Position numbers and translations under genes: made by a program
Shown: positions 52,849-60,604 of the stretch, piece after piece
Position numbering within the stretch: position 1 is the first letter of the stretch
Layout: each line of letters starts with the position of its first letter
NCBI RefSeq assembly: GCF_900188035.1
Contig: NZ_FZNN01000002.1
Location: 248,001 to 312,000 of the forward strand
Source: Puniceibacterium sediminis
Lineage (GTDB): Bacteria > Pseudomonadota > Alphaproteobacteria > Rhodobacterales > Rhodobacteraceae
Direction of reading: 5' to 3'
DNA: 64,000 bases
Notes under the pieces: generated by a model
Told to the model about the DNA's origin: nothing
The model's database searches: none
What the model saw: the letters and a program-made list of their open reading frames with translations, nothing else

Positions 52849-53571
52849 TTACACGAAGAACTGTCCGCCGTTGGCCGAGATGGTCGAGCCGTTGATGAAG
52901 CTGGCATCGTCCGAAGCAAGGAAGACAACGCAGCGCGCGATTTCTTCGGGTTCACCAAGGCGGCCTGTGGGAATCTGGGCGATGATCGATTCGCGGACCT
53001 TTTCCGCAACGGCCATGACCATTTCCGTGGCGATGTACCCCGGGCAGATCGCGTTCGCGGTGATTCCAGCACGCGCACCTTCCTGAGCTAGGGATTTTAC
53101 GATCCCCAGATCGCCGGCTTTCGTGGCAGCATAGTTCACCTGGGCGAACTGGCCTTTTTGACCGTTGATCGAGCTGATCACGATCACCCGACCGAACTTG
53201 CGTTCGCGCATTCCCGGCCAGATGGGGTGCACTGTATTGAAGACGCCGGTGAGGTTGGTGTCGATCACCTCTTTCCACTGGGTCGGGGTCATCTTATGGA
53301 AGGGCGCATCGCGGGTGATGCCTGCATTGGCGACGACAACATCGATAGGGCCAAGGTCGGCCTCGACCTGTTTGATGCCTTCGGCGCTGCTGTCGTAGTC
53401 GGCAACGTTCCACTTGTATGTCTTGATGCCGGTTGCCTTGGTGAAGGCGGCGGCGGCTTCGTCATTGCCGGCATAGGTCGCGGCGACACTGTATCCGGCG
53501 GCCTTGAGAGCCTTGGAAATCGCTTCGCCAATGCCCCGGCTGCCGCCTGTGACGAGTGCTACTCTTGCCAT
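52849..53571 (-). CDS. phaB: Acetoacetyl-CoA reductase
   Basis: NADPH-dependent SDR of 240 residues that reduces acetoacetyl-CoA to (R)-3-hydroxybutyryl-CoA for polyhydroxybutyrate. Cofactor motif TGGSRGIGEAISKAL (about 8-22), NAGITRD, the catalytic Ser in VISSINGQKGQ and the YAATKAG motif all fit PhaB. TTGGAGGA precedes the ATG. It lies downstream of phaA on the same strand, with a terminator between them. Confidence 0.96.
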   Translation of the reverse strand: MARVALVTGGSRGIGEAISKALKAAGYSVAATYAGNDEAAAAFTKATGIKTYKWNVADYDSSAEGIKQVEADLGPIDVVVANAGITRDAPFHKMTPTQWKEVIDTNLTGVFNTVHPIWPGMRERKFGRVIVISSINGQKGQFAQVNYAATKAGDLGIVKSLAQEGARAGITANAICPGYIATEMVMAVAEKVRESIIAQIPTGRLGEPEEIARCVVFLASDDASFINGSTISANGGQFFV

Positions 53572-53696
53572 TTTGTCCTCCAATTCTGGCTTGTCTTTGT
53601 AACTTTGCTATCGGTTTGAATTAATATGCGCAATAATATTACAACGCCGCGGCGCGGCATTTTCGCGATTTTTGCTCTGCGGGTCCTGTAGGCATG

Positions 53697-53722
53697 AAAA
53701 GGGGCGCCTTGTGGGGCGCCCC
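53697..53722 (-). terminator. Terminator of phaA
   Basis: On the minus strand GGGGCGCC (53722-53715) pairs with GGCGCCCC (53708-53701), followed by TTTT (53700-53697). It lies between phaA and phaB, so phaB has a promoter of its own or relies on read-through. Confidence 0.75.
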
Positions 53723-53746
53723 GAATTTTGGCTTGGTCTTAGTTCG

Positions 53747-54922
53747 TTACGGGCGTTCGACGCACATCGCGACACCCATGCCACCACCGATGCAGAGCGT
53801 GGCGAGACCCTTCTTGGCACCGCGACGCTTCATCTCGAACAACAGGGTATTGAGAATGCGGGCACCCGAGGCACCGATCGGGTGGCCGATGGCGATGGCG
53901 CCGCCGTTCACGTTCACGATTGCCGGATCCCAACCCATATCCTTGTTCACGGCGCAGGCCTGCGCGGCAAAGGCTTCGTTGGCTTCGACCAGATCAAGGT
54001 CCTCGGCCTTCCAGCCGGCCTTTTCCAGCGCCTTGCGCGAGGCGTAGATCGGGCCCACGCCCATGATCCGGGGGTCAAGTCCGGCGGTCGCATAGGAAAC
54101 GATGCGGGCCAGCGGTTCGATCCCGCGCTTTTCTGCGTTATCGGCGGTCATCAGCAAGGTGCCCGCAGCGCCGTCGTTCAGGCCAGAGGCATTGGCCGCA
54201 GTGACCGAGCCGTCCTTGGTGAAGGCGGGGCGCAGTTTTGCCATCGCTTCCATGGTGGCGCCGTGGCGGATGTATTCATCCTTGTCGACCACGATGTCGC
54301 CCTTGCGGGTCTTGATGGTGTAGGCGATCACCTCGTCGTCGAACTTGCCTGCCTTCTGCGCCGCTTCGGCCTTGTTCTGGCTACCAACGGCGAACACGTC
54401 CTGCATTTCGCGCGTGATCTGCCACTGATCGGCGACGTTTTCGGCGGTCTGGCCCATGTGGTAGCCGTTGAAGGCATCCCAGAGACCGTCGCGAATCATC
54501 GTGTCGATGTAGGTCATGTCGCCCATTTTCTGGCCCTGACGCAGGTTCGCGGCATGGGCAGACATCGACATGTTTTCCTGACCGCCGGCGCAGATGATAT
54601 CAGCATCGCCAAGCTGGATGTGCTGTGCACCAAGTGCAACGGCGCGCAGGCCCGATCCGCAGACCTGGTTGAGGCCCCATGCGGCGCTTTCCATCGGCAG
54701 GCCGGCATTGATATGCGCCTGACGCGCGGGGTTCTGGCCCTGAGCAGCGGTCAGAACCTGACCCAGGATCGTCTCCGACACCTCGGATTTGTCGATGCCG
54801 GCACGGGCGACAAGCGCCTCAAGCACGGCGGCGCCAAGATCGTGCGCCGGGGTGTTTACAAAGGAGCCGCAGAAGCTGCCAACGGCAGTTCGGGCTGCGG
54901 ATGCGATTACGACATTGGTCAT
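53747..54922 (-). CDS. phaA: Acetyl-CoA acetyltransferase
   Basis: Biosynthetic thiolase, 391 residues, that condenses two acetyl-CoA to acetoacetyl-CoA, the first step of polyhydroxybutyrate synthesis. Active-site Cys88 is in [12 protein letters not shown], with the His in [15 protein letters not shown] and the second Cys in [11 protein letters not shown] near the C-terminus. Neighbouring phaB completes the monomer supply; polymerase phaC is not in the window. Confidence 0.97.
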   Translation of the reverse strand: MTNVVIASAARTAVGSFCGSFVNTPAHDLGAAVLEALVARAGIDKSEVSETILGQVLTAAQGQNPARQAHINAGLPMESAAWGLNQVCGSGLRAVALGAQHIQLGDADIICAGGQENMSMSAHAANLRQGQKMGDMTYIDTMIRDGLWDAFNGYHMGQTAENVADQWQITREMQDVFAVGSQNKAEAAQKAGKFDDEVIAYTIKTRKGDIVVDKDEYIRHGATMEAMAKLRPAFTKDGSVTAANASGLNDGAAGTLLMTADNAEKRGIEPLARIVSYATAGLDPRIMGVGPIYASRKALEKAGWKAEDLDLVEANEAFAAQACAVNKDMGWDPAIVNVNGGAIAIGHPIGASGARILNTLLFEMKRRGAKKGLATLCIGGGMGVAMCVERP

Positions 54923-55235
54923 GTGTGTCCTCCACCAGTTCCATAGCAGAGGGCCTGGTCGCCTTGCCTCAAGGCCCCAAGGAATCCCCTGCGCTTACCT
55001 TTCGTCAATAGGCCATCGGGATGGGGTGGGACAAGGGGAACTGCCTATCCAGCCCTGTGGGGGATGTCTTTTTTCCAGTGCCAAAGAATACGCCGGTGCC
55101 GTGCGACATTATCCCTCCATACCGCTCAGCCCATGTAGAACCCGGCGTGTCCTTGTCATGGGGCCGTCCGTGATCGGTGAAATCCGCTCATTTCATACAT
55201 TTGTGGGTCGGGTTCGGCTCTTGTCACTTGCAGCG
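54923..55235. other. Divergent gap between phaA and the rpsD promoter
   Basis: No gene is supported. This presumably holds the phaA promoter (leftward). I see no clear operator or repeat. Confidence 0.35.
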
Positions 55236-55263
55236 GTTGACTCTGACGCAGGCCTGCATATAA
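55236..55263 (+). promoter_or_regulatory. Sigma-70 type promoter of rpsD
   Basis: TTGACT (55236-55241), 16-nt spacer, TATAAG (55258-55263). It is the best vegetative-type promoter seen in the window and would start transcription near 55270. Confidence 0.65.
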
Positions 55264-55269
55264 GCGCGC

Positions 55270-55397
55270 TTTCATTGGTGTTGGTGGCTCCCGCAAGGGA
55301 GATCCTGTCGGGGCTTCGGCCCAAAGGACAACGCCCTTCCCGTGCCGAAGTTGCCCGCAAGGGTGAGTGAGGCAACCCTATAGAAGGAGATCAGACG
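55270..55397 (+). ncRNA. Candidate folded mRNA leader of rpsD
   Basis: The predicted 5' leader of about 128 nt holds three compact hairpins: CTCCC-GCAA-GGGAG (55288-55301, GNRA tetraloop), GGGC-TTCG-GCCC (55311-55322, UUCG tetraloop) and a third stem TTGCC/GGCAA near 55349-55376 with an inner GCCC-GCAA-GGGT. S4 represses its own operon in other bacteria, so an autoregulatory leader is a fair guess; untested. Confidence 0.4.
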
Positions 55398-56018
55398 GTG
55401 ACAAAACGCACCTCTGCCAAGTACAAAATTGACCGCCGTATGGGCGAAAACATCTGGGGCCGTCCGAAGTCCCCGGTGAATCGCCGTGAATACGGCCCCG
55501 GCCAGCACGGTCAGCGCCGCAAGGGCAAGCTGTCCGACTTTGGTCTGCAGCTGCGCGCAAAGCAGAAACTGAAGGGTTACTACGGCGACCTGACGGAAAA
55601 GCAGTTTCGCCGCATCTTCCGTGATGCCGAGCGTCAGCGCGGTGATACCGGCGAAATGCTCATCGGTCTGCTCGAGCGTCGCCTGGACGCCGTGGTCTAC
55701 CGCGCCAAGTTCGTTGCGACCATGTTTGCCGCCCGCCAGTTCGTGAACCACGGCCACGTGACCGTGAACGGTCAGCGCGTGAACATCCCGTCGTACCGCG
55801 TGAAAGAGGGCGACGTGATCGAAGTTCGCGAGAAGTCCAAGCAGATGGCCGCGATCCTCGAAGCCGTGAGCCTGGCCGAGCGTGACGTGCCCGATTACAT
55901 GGAAGTCGACCACTCCAAGCTGGTGTGCACATTCGTGCGCGCGCCCGGCCTGTCGGACGTGCCTTATGCCGTCGTGATGGAACCGAACCTGGTCATCGAA
56001 TACTACGCACAGAACTGA
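55398..56018 (+). CDS. rpsD: 30S ribosomal protein S4
   Basis: A 206-residue primary 16S rRNA-binding protein. The start is GTG with AAGGAGA upstream. It has the S4 N-domain ([40 protein letters not shown]) and the S4 RNA-binding domain (about 97-160, with [12 protein letters not shown] and [20 protein letters not shown]). It lacks the zinc-type CxxC set at the N-terminus. Standing alone with its own promoter is usual in alphaproteobacteria. Confidence 0.98.
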   Translation: MTKRTSAKYKIDRRMGENIWGRPKSPVNRREYGPGQHGQRRKGKLSDFGLQLRAKQKLKGYYGDLTEKQFRRIFRDAERQRGDTGEMLIGLLERRLDAVVYRAKFVATMFAARQFVNHGHVTVNGQRVNIPSYRVKEGDVIEVREKSKQMAAILEAVSLAERDVPDYMEVDHSKLVCTFVRAPGLSDVPYAVVMEPNLVIEYYAQN

Positions 56019-56075
56019 TCACGGCCCGCTGCTGTCCCACCGGCAGCAGCGGAAACCGCGACAGGAGACAAAAGA

Positions 56076-56106
56076 AAAGGCCGCATCCATGGGATGCGGC
56101 CTTTTT
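56076..56106 (+). terminator. Rho-independent terminator of rpsD
   Basis: A perfect 13-bp stem AAAGGCCGCATCC/GGATGCGGCCTTT (56076-56088 and 56092-56104), ATG loop, followed by a T-run. The A-rich 5' flank means it could also stop the convergent DUF1127 gene. Confidence 0.95.
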
Positions 56107-56138
56107 CATTTCCATCAGCTTAGCTGCTGTGTGGCAGC

Positions 56139-56360
56139 TCAGACGTAGAACATGTCGCGAAATACGTGACGCACGATTTCTTCGCGCTTCAGACCACGTG
56201 CTGCCAGTTCGGCATCGCTCATTGCGTTGAGACGCTCGACAGCTTTCATGCGACCGTTGCTCTCGGCGATGCGCACGAGGAAGTTGATGATCCCGTCAAA
56301 TGCGCCCGTGAGTGTGTGGCCGATGGAGTTCGATGGTGTGTTTGTTGCTGCAATAGCCAT
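56139..56360 (-). CDS. DUF1127 domain-containing small protein
   Basis: A 73-residue protein whose C-terminal half is a DUF1127 (YjiS-like) motif: AVERLNAMSDAELAARGLKR, then EEIVRHVFRD. The family is arginine-rich, common in alphaproteobacteria, and in some species small members bind RNA or affect phosphate and carbon metabolism. The ATG at 56360 has AGGAA upstream. Two palindromes sit 48-74 nt upstream. Confidence 0.88.
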   Translation of the reverse strand: MAIAATNTPSNSIGHTLTGAFDGIINFLVRIAESNGRMKAVERLNAMSDAELAARGLKREEIVRHVFRDMFYV

Positions 56361-56407
56361 ACTAAAGTTCCTAACTGTAAGTCCTCCGTTGCGTCCTAGA
56401 TAGCCTC

Positions 56408-56434
56408 GCTGCAGTGCAGCAACCAGATCTGGTT
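56408..56434. promoter_or_regulatory. Two adjacent palindromes upstream of DUF1127 gene
   Basis: GCTGCA-G-TGCAGC (56408-56420) is directly followed by the perfect 14-nt palindrome AACCAGATCTGGTT (56421-56434). These lie where the DUF1127 promoter is expected (minus strand), so they may be operators. Confidence 0.35.
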
Positions 56435-56640
56435 TGGAATAGCCGCCGGCACATTTGTGCATGGCTTAGTTGACGCAATATTGAGCAGTTTCGGCAGCTT
56501 GCGCACAGTAAACGTGAGAGACCTGCCTGAGTTTCGCGTTTTGCGCCGGGGCGGGCGGCCCCCAGTTTCTATCGCTGGGCCAAGAAACAAAGGCCAACGG
56601 CGCGATCTTGATCATGCGAGCATTCTCGTTTCGCCTAAAT

Positions 56641-56656
56641 TTTACCAGTTGATAAA
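56641..56656. promoter_or_regulatory. RutR-like operator upstream of preT
   Basis: TTTACCAGTTGATAAA matches the E. coli RutR site TTGACCANNTGGTCAA at 11 of 14 defined positions. It is 50 nt before the preT start. The wider gap 56361-56705 has no gene. Confidence 0.5.
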
Positions 56657-56705
56657 AAAATAAACCTGTGCCAGCTTTTTTCGGAAAGCACAGCGGAGGT
56701 GACAG

Positions 56706-58049
56706 ATGCACGCAAAAGCCTATGCACAGGGGGTGGTGGCCGGACGGCTCGACCCAGTCGAGATCAGCGCCGGATTCGGCGACCTGCATCCGCCGCTGGA
56801 TGATCACGAGGCGTTGGTGGCAGCGGACCGCTGTTATTTCTGCCATGATGCGCCCTGCATTACAGCGTGCCCGACCGATATCGACATTCCGCTGTTCATT
56901 CGTCAGATCGCCACCGGCACGCCGGATGCGGCGGCCAAGACGATCCTCCGCCAGAATATCATGGGCGGCATGTGCGCCCGGGTCTGCCCGACGGAAACAC
57001 TCTGCGAAGAGGCCTGTGTCCGCGAGATGGCCGAGGGCAAGCCGGTCGATATCGGGCGGCTTCAGCGATATGCAACCGACGGGCTGATGGCGGCAGGCGT
57101 GCATCCCTTTACCCGCGCCGCACCGACTGGCAAGCGGATCGCCGTGGTGGGGGCGGGGCCTGCGGGGCTGGCCTGTGCGCACCGGCTGGCGATGAAGGGC
57201 CATGACGTGGTGCTGTTTGATGCCCGGCCCAAGGCGGGCGGGTTGAACGAATACGGCATCGCCGCCTACAAATCGACCAACGACTTTGCCGCCCAAGAGG
57301 TGGAGTGGCTGCTGAAGATTGGCGGTATCAGTCTGCTGACCGGCAAAAAGTTGGGGCGTGACATTACCCTGCAAGAGCTGCGCGCCGATTACGATGCGGT
57401 ATTCCTTGGCGTGGGTCTGGGGAGCGTCAATGCTCTCATTGCGCCGGGGGCCGACAAGGAGGGTGTGCTGGATGCGGTCGATTTCATCGCCGATCTGCGA
57501 CAGTCGACGGATCTTGCGTCCCTGCCGGTGGGGCGTGACGTTGTGGTCATCGGCGGGGGTATGACGGCGGTGGATGCGGCGGTGCAGGCGAAACTGCTGG
57601 GCGCGCTGAATGTCACGATGATTTACCGGCGCGGCCGCGCACGTATGAACGCGAGCCGTTTCGAACAGGATCTGGCTGCGGCCAAAGGCGTGCGGATCAT
57701 CACCAATGCCGCACCGGTCGCCCTGCATGGCAACGGGGCCGTGCGCGAGATCGAATGTGAATACACCGACGATGCGCTGGTTCCGACGGGTGAAAAATTC
57801 CGCATTCCGGCCGATCAGGTGTTCTGCGCTATTGGTCAGACGCTGGAAGGTGGTGCCTTGCCCGATCTTGACGGGCGCAAGATTGCCATTACGGGCGCGG
57901 GCCGTACGTCGGTTGTCGGGGTCTGGGCCGGTGGGGATTGTGCCGCCGGGGGTGACGATCTGACCGTGACGGCAGTGGCCGAAGGGCGTGATGCGGCCGA
58001 GGATATTCACATTGCGCTGATGGGTGCAACGGCGGGGGCGGCGGGCTGA
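56706..58049 (+). CDS. preT: NAD-dependent dihydropyrimidine dehydrogenase subunit PreT
   Basis: Flavin/Fe-S subunit, 447 residues, that feeds electrons from NADH to PreA for reduction of uracil and thymine. The N-terminal cluster cysteines are in CYFCHDAPCITACPTD (about 43-58) and CARVCPTETLCEEAC. Then comes FAD-binding AVVGAGPAGLACAHRL at about 147 and NAD-binding VVIGGGMTAVDAAVQA at about 280. It resembles the glutamate synthase small chain, but preA next door decides the role. It ends 25 nt before preA. Confidence 0.93.
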   Translation: MHAKAYAQGVVAGRLDPVEISAGFGDLHPPLDDHEALVAADRCYFCHDAPCITACPTDIDIPLFIRQIATGTPDAAAKTILRQNIMGGMCARVCPTETLCEEACVREMAEGKPVDIGRLQRYATDGLMAAGVHPFTRAAPTGKRIAVVGAGPAGLACAHRLAMKGHDVVLFDARPKAGGLNEYGIAAYKSTNDFAAQEVEWLLKIGGISLLTGKKLGRDITLQELRADYDAVFLGVGLGSVNALIAPGADKEGVLDAVDFIADLRQSTDLASLPVGRDVVVIGGGMTAVDAAVQAKLLGALNVTMIYRRGRARMNASRFEQDLAAAKGVRIITNAAPVALHGNGAVREIECEYTDDALVPTGEKFRIPADQVFCAIGQTLEGGALPDLDGRKIAITGAGRTSVVGVWAGGDCAAGGDDLTVTAVAEGRDAAEDIHIALMGATAGAAG

Positions 58050-58060
58050 AGCCCACCCTA
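58043..58060. repeat. Palindrome over the preT stop codon
   Basis: GGGC-TGAA-GCCC (58043-58054) followed by ACCCTA; the preT stop TGA is in the loop. It resembles the widespread GTGGGCTGAAGCCCAC dispersed palindrome and is a looser relative of the copies at 3477 and 20160. Confidence 0.4.
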
Positions 58061-58074
58061 CGGGAGAGACGGAC

Positions 58075-59382
58075 ATGGCAGATCTGACAACGGATTTCGT
58101 GGGCATCAAAAGCCCGAACCCCTTCTGGCTGGCTTCGGCGCCACCCACGGACAAGGAATACAACGTGCGCCGCGCCTTCGAGGCGGGCTGGGGCGGGGTG
58201 GTCTGGAAGACGCTGGGCGAGGCCGGGCCACCGGTGGTCAACGTCAACGGCCCACGTTATGGCGCGATCTGGGGGGCGGACCGGCGCCTGCTGGGGTTGA
58301 ATAACATCGAGTTGATCACCGACCGGCCGCTGGAGGTAAACCTGCGCGAAATCAAGGCGGTCAAGCGCGACTATCCCGACCGGGCGCTGATTGTTTCGCT
58401 CATGGTGCCCTGCGTCGAAGAGGCCTGGAAGGCGATCCTGCCGCTGGTCGAAGAGACCGGTGCTGACGGGGTCGAGCTGAACTTTGGCTGCCCGCACGGG
58501 ATGTCCGAGCGCGGCATGGGCTCGGCCGTGGGGCAGGTGCCCGAGTATATCGAAATGGTGACGCGCTGGGTCAAGCAGAACACCCCGATGCCCTGTATCG
58601 TGAAGCTGACGCCGAATATCACGGACGTCAAACAACCCGCCCTGGCGGCGATGCGCGGTGGCGCGGATGCGGTGAGCTTGATCAACACGATCAACTCGAT
58701 CACCTCGGTCGATCTGGATCTGTTTGCACCCGAGCCGACGATTGACGGCAAGGGCGCGCATGGCGGTTATTGCGGCCCTGCGGTGAAGCCGATTGCGCTG
58801 AACATGGTCGCCGAAATCGCGCGTACGCCCGAAATGGCGCATCTGCCGATCAGCGGCATCGGCGGCGTGACGACCTGGAAGGATGCGGCCGAGTTCATGG
58901 CGCTGGGAGCCGGGAACGTTCAGGTCTGCACGGCGGCGATGACCTATGGTTTCAAGATCGTGCAGGAAATGATTTCCGGCCTTTCGGACTATATGGACAA
59001 GAAGGGAATGGCCGCGACCTCGGAGCTGGTGCGCAAGGCCGTGCCGAACCTGAGCGACTGGCAGCATCTGAACCTGAACTACATCGCCAAGGCGAAGATC
59101 GATCAGGACCTGTGCATCTCTTGTGGGCGGTGCTTTGCAGTCTGCGAGGATACATCGCATCAGGCGATCGCCATGTCCGAGGATCGTACCTTTACGGTCA
59201 AGGATGACGAATGCGTCGCTTGTAACCTTTGCGTCAATGTCTGTCCGGTCGAAGACTGCATCACCATGGAGCAGATGGCGGCGGGGGCAATCGATCCGCG
59301 CACTGGCAAGACGGTGCAGCCGGATTATGCGAACTGGACGACACACCCGAACAATCCGGGGGCCGTGACGGCGGCAGAGTGA
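58075..59382 (+). CDS. preA: NAD-dependent dihydropyrimidine dehydrogenase subunit PreA
   Basis: Catalytic FMN subunit, 435 residues, that reduces uracil and thymine to the dihydro forms. The dihydroorotate-dehydrogenase-like barrel shows NPFWLASAPPTDKEYNVRRA, ELNFGCPHGMSERGMGSAVG and ISGIGGVTTWKDAAEF. The C-terminal ferredoxin part has two cluster motifs, CISCGRCFAVCED and CVACNLCVNVCPVEDC. It follows preT and starts a pyrimidine catabolic cluster. Confidence 0.96.
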   Translation: MADLTTDFVGIKSPNPFWLASAPPTDKEYNVRRAFEAGWGGVVWKTLGEAGPPVVNVNGPRYGAIWGADRRLLGLNNIELITDRPLEVNLREIKAVKRDYPDRALIVSLMVPCVEEAWKAILPLVEETGADGVELNFGCPHGMSERGMGSAVGQVPEYIEMVTRWVKQNTPMPCIVKLTPNITDVKQPALAAMRGGADAVSLINTINSITSVDLDLFAPEPTIDGKGAHGGYCGPAVKPIALNMVAEIARTPEMAHLPISGIGGVTTWKDAAEFMALGAGNVQVCTAAMTYGFKIVQEMISGLSDYMDKKGMAATSELVRKAVPNLSDWQHLNLNYIAKAKIDQDLCISCGRCFAVCEDTSHQAIAMSEDRTFTVKDDECVACNLCVNVCPVEDCITMEQMAAGAIDPRTGKTVQPDYANWTTHPNNPGAVTAAE

Positions 59383-59390
59383 GTTGCCAG

Positions 59391-59463
59391 CCCGAGATTT
59401 TTCGAACGAAAAATCTCGGGTGTGCCCTTGGGGGGGAGCCAGAAAATTCGGACGAATTTTCTG
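59391..59463. repeat. Twin hairpin element D between convergent genes
   Basis: CCCGAGATTTTTCG (59391-59404) with CGAAAAATCTCGGG (59407-59420), then CAGAAAATTCG (59440-59450) with CGAATTTTCTG (59453-59463). Both are perfect; the two stems are separated by 19 nt, more than in elements A-C. It lies 8 nt after preA and 5 nt before the end of the leftward small gene. Confidence 0.7.
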
Positions 59464-59468
59464 ACCCT

Positions 59469-59669
59469 TCAGCAGATTACGCGCATATGGCCCTCATGGC
59501 AGATGACCACGTATTGATCGCCGCAGGCGATAAGGTGAAATCCACGCCTTTGCACCTCTGCGATAAAGACATCCCGACCGATTTCGCGGTGGACGTCCCT
59601 CATTTTGCGCCGAACCACGCCGCCGGTCTGCGCAGCGCGCGCGGAAAAGATTCGGTTCATCCAGGGCAT
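59469..59669 (-). CDS. Small conserved Rhodobacteraceae protein (often labelled phosphoribosylanthranilate isomerase-like)
   Basis: A 66-residue protein: FSARAAQTGGVVRRKMRDV, then FIAEVQRRGFHLIACGDQYV and VICHEGHMRVIC. I recall short proteins of this pattern (RRKxxDVxREVG, RRGFHLIECGGQYV) in Rhodobacteraceae. They are labelled N-(5'-phosphoribosyl)anthranilate isomerase, although far too short for that enzyme, so the label is doubtful and the function unknown. AGG lies 6 nt upstream of ATG 59669; ATG 59660 is an alternative. It is downstream of rutR on the same strand. Confidence 0.65.
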   Translation of the reverse strand: MPWMNRIFSARAAQTGGVVRRKMRDVHREIGRDVFIAEVQRRGFHLIACGDQYVVICHEGHMRVIC

Positions 59670-59787
59670 ATTTACCTGCCTGGTCGTCGGGATCGCATCT
59701 GACGGCGAAAAGGAACTGTTTTGAACCTGCATGTCGGCAAGAATAGGGGCGGCTTGGTAAATCGCCCGTAAACGCCGGGCTCGGTCT

Positions 59788-60417
59788 TCAGACGCTGAGC
59801 AGATTACGGAACATCTTGGCCACGTGAGTGCGGGCGCTTTCCTGTGCCGCATGCGTATCGGGCATGAGCACCTGCACCTGTGCTTCGAAATCAGCGTAGT
59901 GCTGGGTCATGGCCCAGATTGAAAAGATCAGATGGCCCGGGTCCATGGGGGCGAGCTTGCCCTCCTCCATCCATGTCCTGATCAACCTGCATTTTTCATC
60001 GAACAGCGGTTTCAGCCGGTGCTCCAGATCTTGCAGGATGCGGGGAGCGCCCTGAATAATCTCGTTCGCGAACAGGCGGCTTTCGCGGGGGAAGGCGCGG
60101 CTCATTTCCATCTTGCGATCAATGTAGGCCAGAAGCTCGTCCAGGGGGATGCCGTCCGGGTCCATCACGGCCAGCGGGGCCAGCCATTCGTCCATCAGCG
60201 CGTTCAGAAGCGCCACATGAATGGCCTCCTTGCTGTCGAAATAATAGAGCATGTTGGGCTTGGACAGGCCTGCGGCTTCGGCGATCTGATCGAGCGTCGC
60301 GCCGCGGAAGCCGTGCTGTGAAAACACATCAAGAGCTGCATCGAGGATCTTGCGGCGGTTGCGCAACTGAATCCGGCTGGGTTTCTTTTCGGGTTGGGCG
60401 GTGGCGGTCTGGGGCAT
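59788..60417 (-). CDS. rutR: TetR family pyrimidine repressor, RutR-like
   Basis: A 209-residue regulator. The N-terminal TetR helix-turn-helix is ATLDQIAEAAGLSKPNMLYY. The ligand domain follows E. coli RutR closely in recognisable runs: WMEEGKLAPMDPGHLIFSIW and TQHYADFEAQVQ, which I know from RutR. RutR binds uracil and thymine and leaves DNA. It is divergent from the beta-ureidopropionase gene across a gap holding a near-perfect RutR operator, which fits control of this catabolic cluster. Confidence 0.92.
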   Translation of the reverse strand: MPQTATAQPEKKPSRIQLRNRRKILDAALDVFSQHGFRGATLDQIAEAAGLSKPNMLYYFDSKEAIHVALLNALMDEWLAPLAVMDPDGIPLDELLAYIDRKMEMSRAFPRESRLFANEIIQGAPRILQDLEHRLKPLFDEKCRLIRTWMEEGKLAPMDPGHLIFSIWAMTQHYADFEAQVQVLMPDTHAAQESARTHVAKMFRNLLSV

Positions 60418-60528
60418 CTGTCTCTCCGATTGCCACCCGATTGGGCAGCCTGAAAATTAGCGCTGCGTATGCCCTTGAGATGCCCAAAGTCAGTCCTTGA
60501 CAGTGGTACGCCGCATTGCAATCGTGGC

Positions 60529-60544
60529 TTGACCAAATGGTAAA
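60529..60544. promoter_or_regulatory. RutR operator in the rutR/ureidopropionase gap
   Basis: TTGACCAAATGGTAAA agrees with TTGACCANNTGGTCAA at 13 of 14 defined positions. It lies 61 nt before the ureidopropionase start and 112 nt from the rutR start. A partial half-site (TTGACAGTGGTAC) is at 60497. Confidence 0.7.
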
Positions 60545-60604
60545 AAACATCTGTCGCGGTGGCAAGACCTTCCGCCCCGAGACGGCAAAGACTGGGGAAT
60601 TACG

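Noticed and set aside
59469-59702. Plus-strand frame in the preA/rutR gap
   Set aside because: The minus strand in the same place carries a conserved small protein pattern with a ribosome-binding site; the plus frame has neither.
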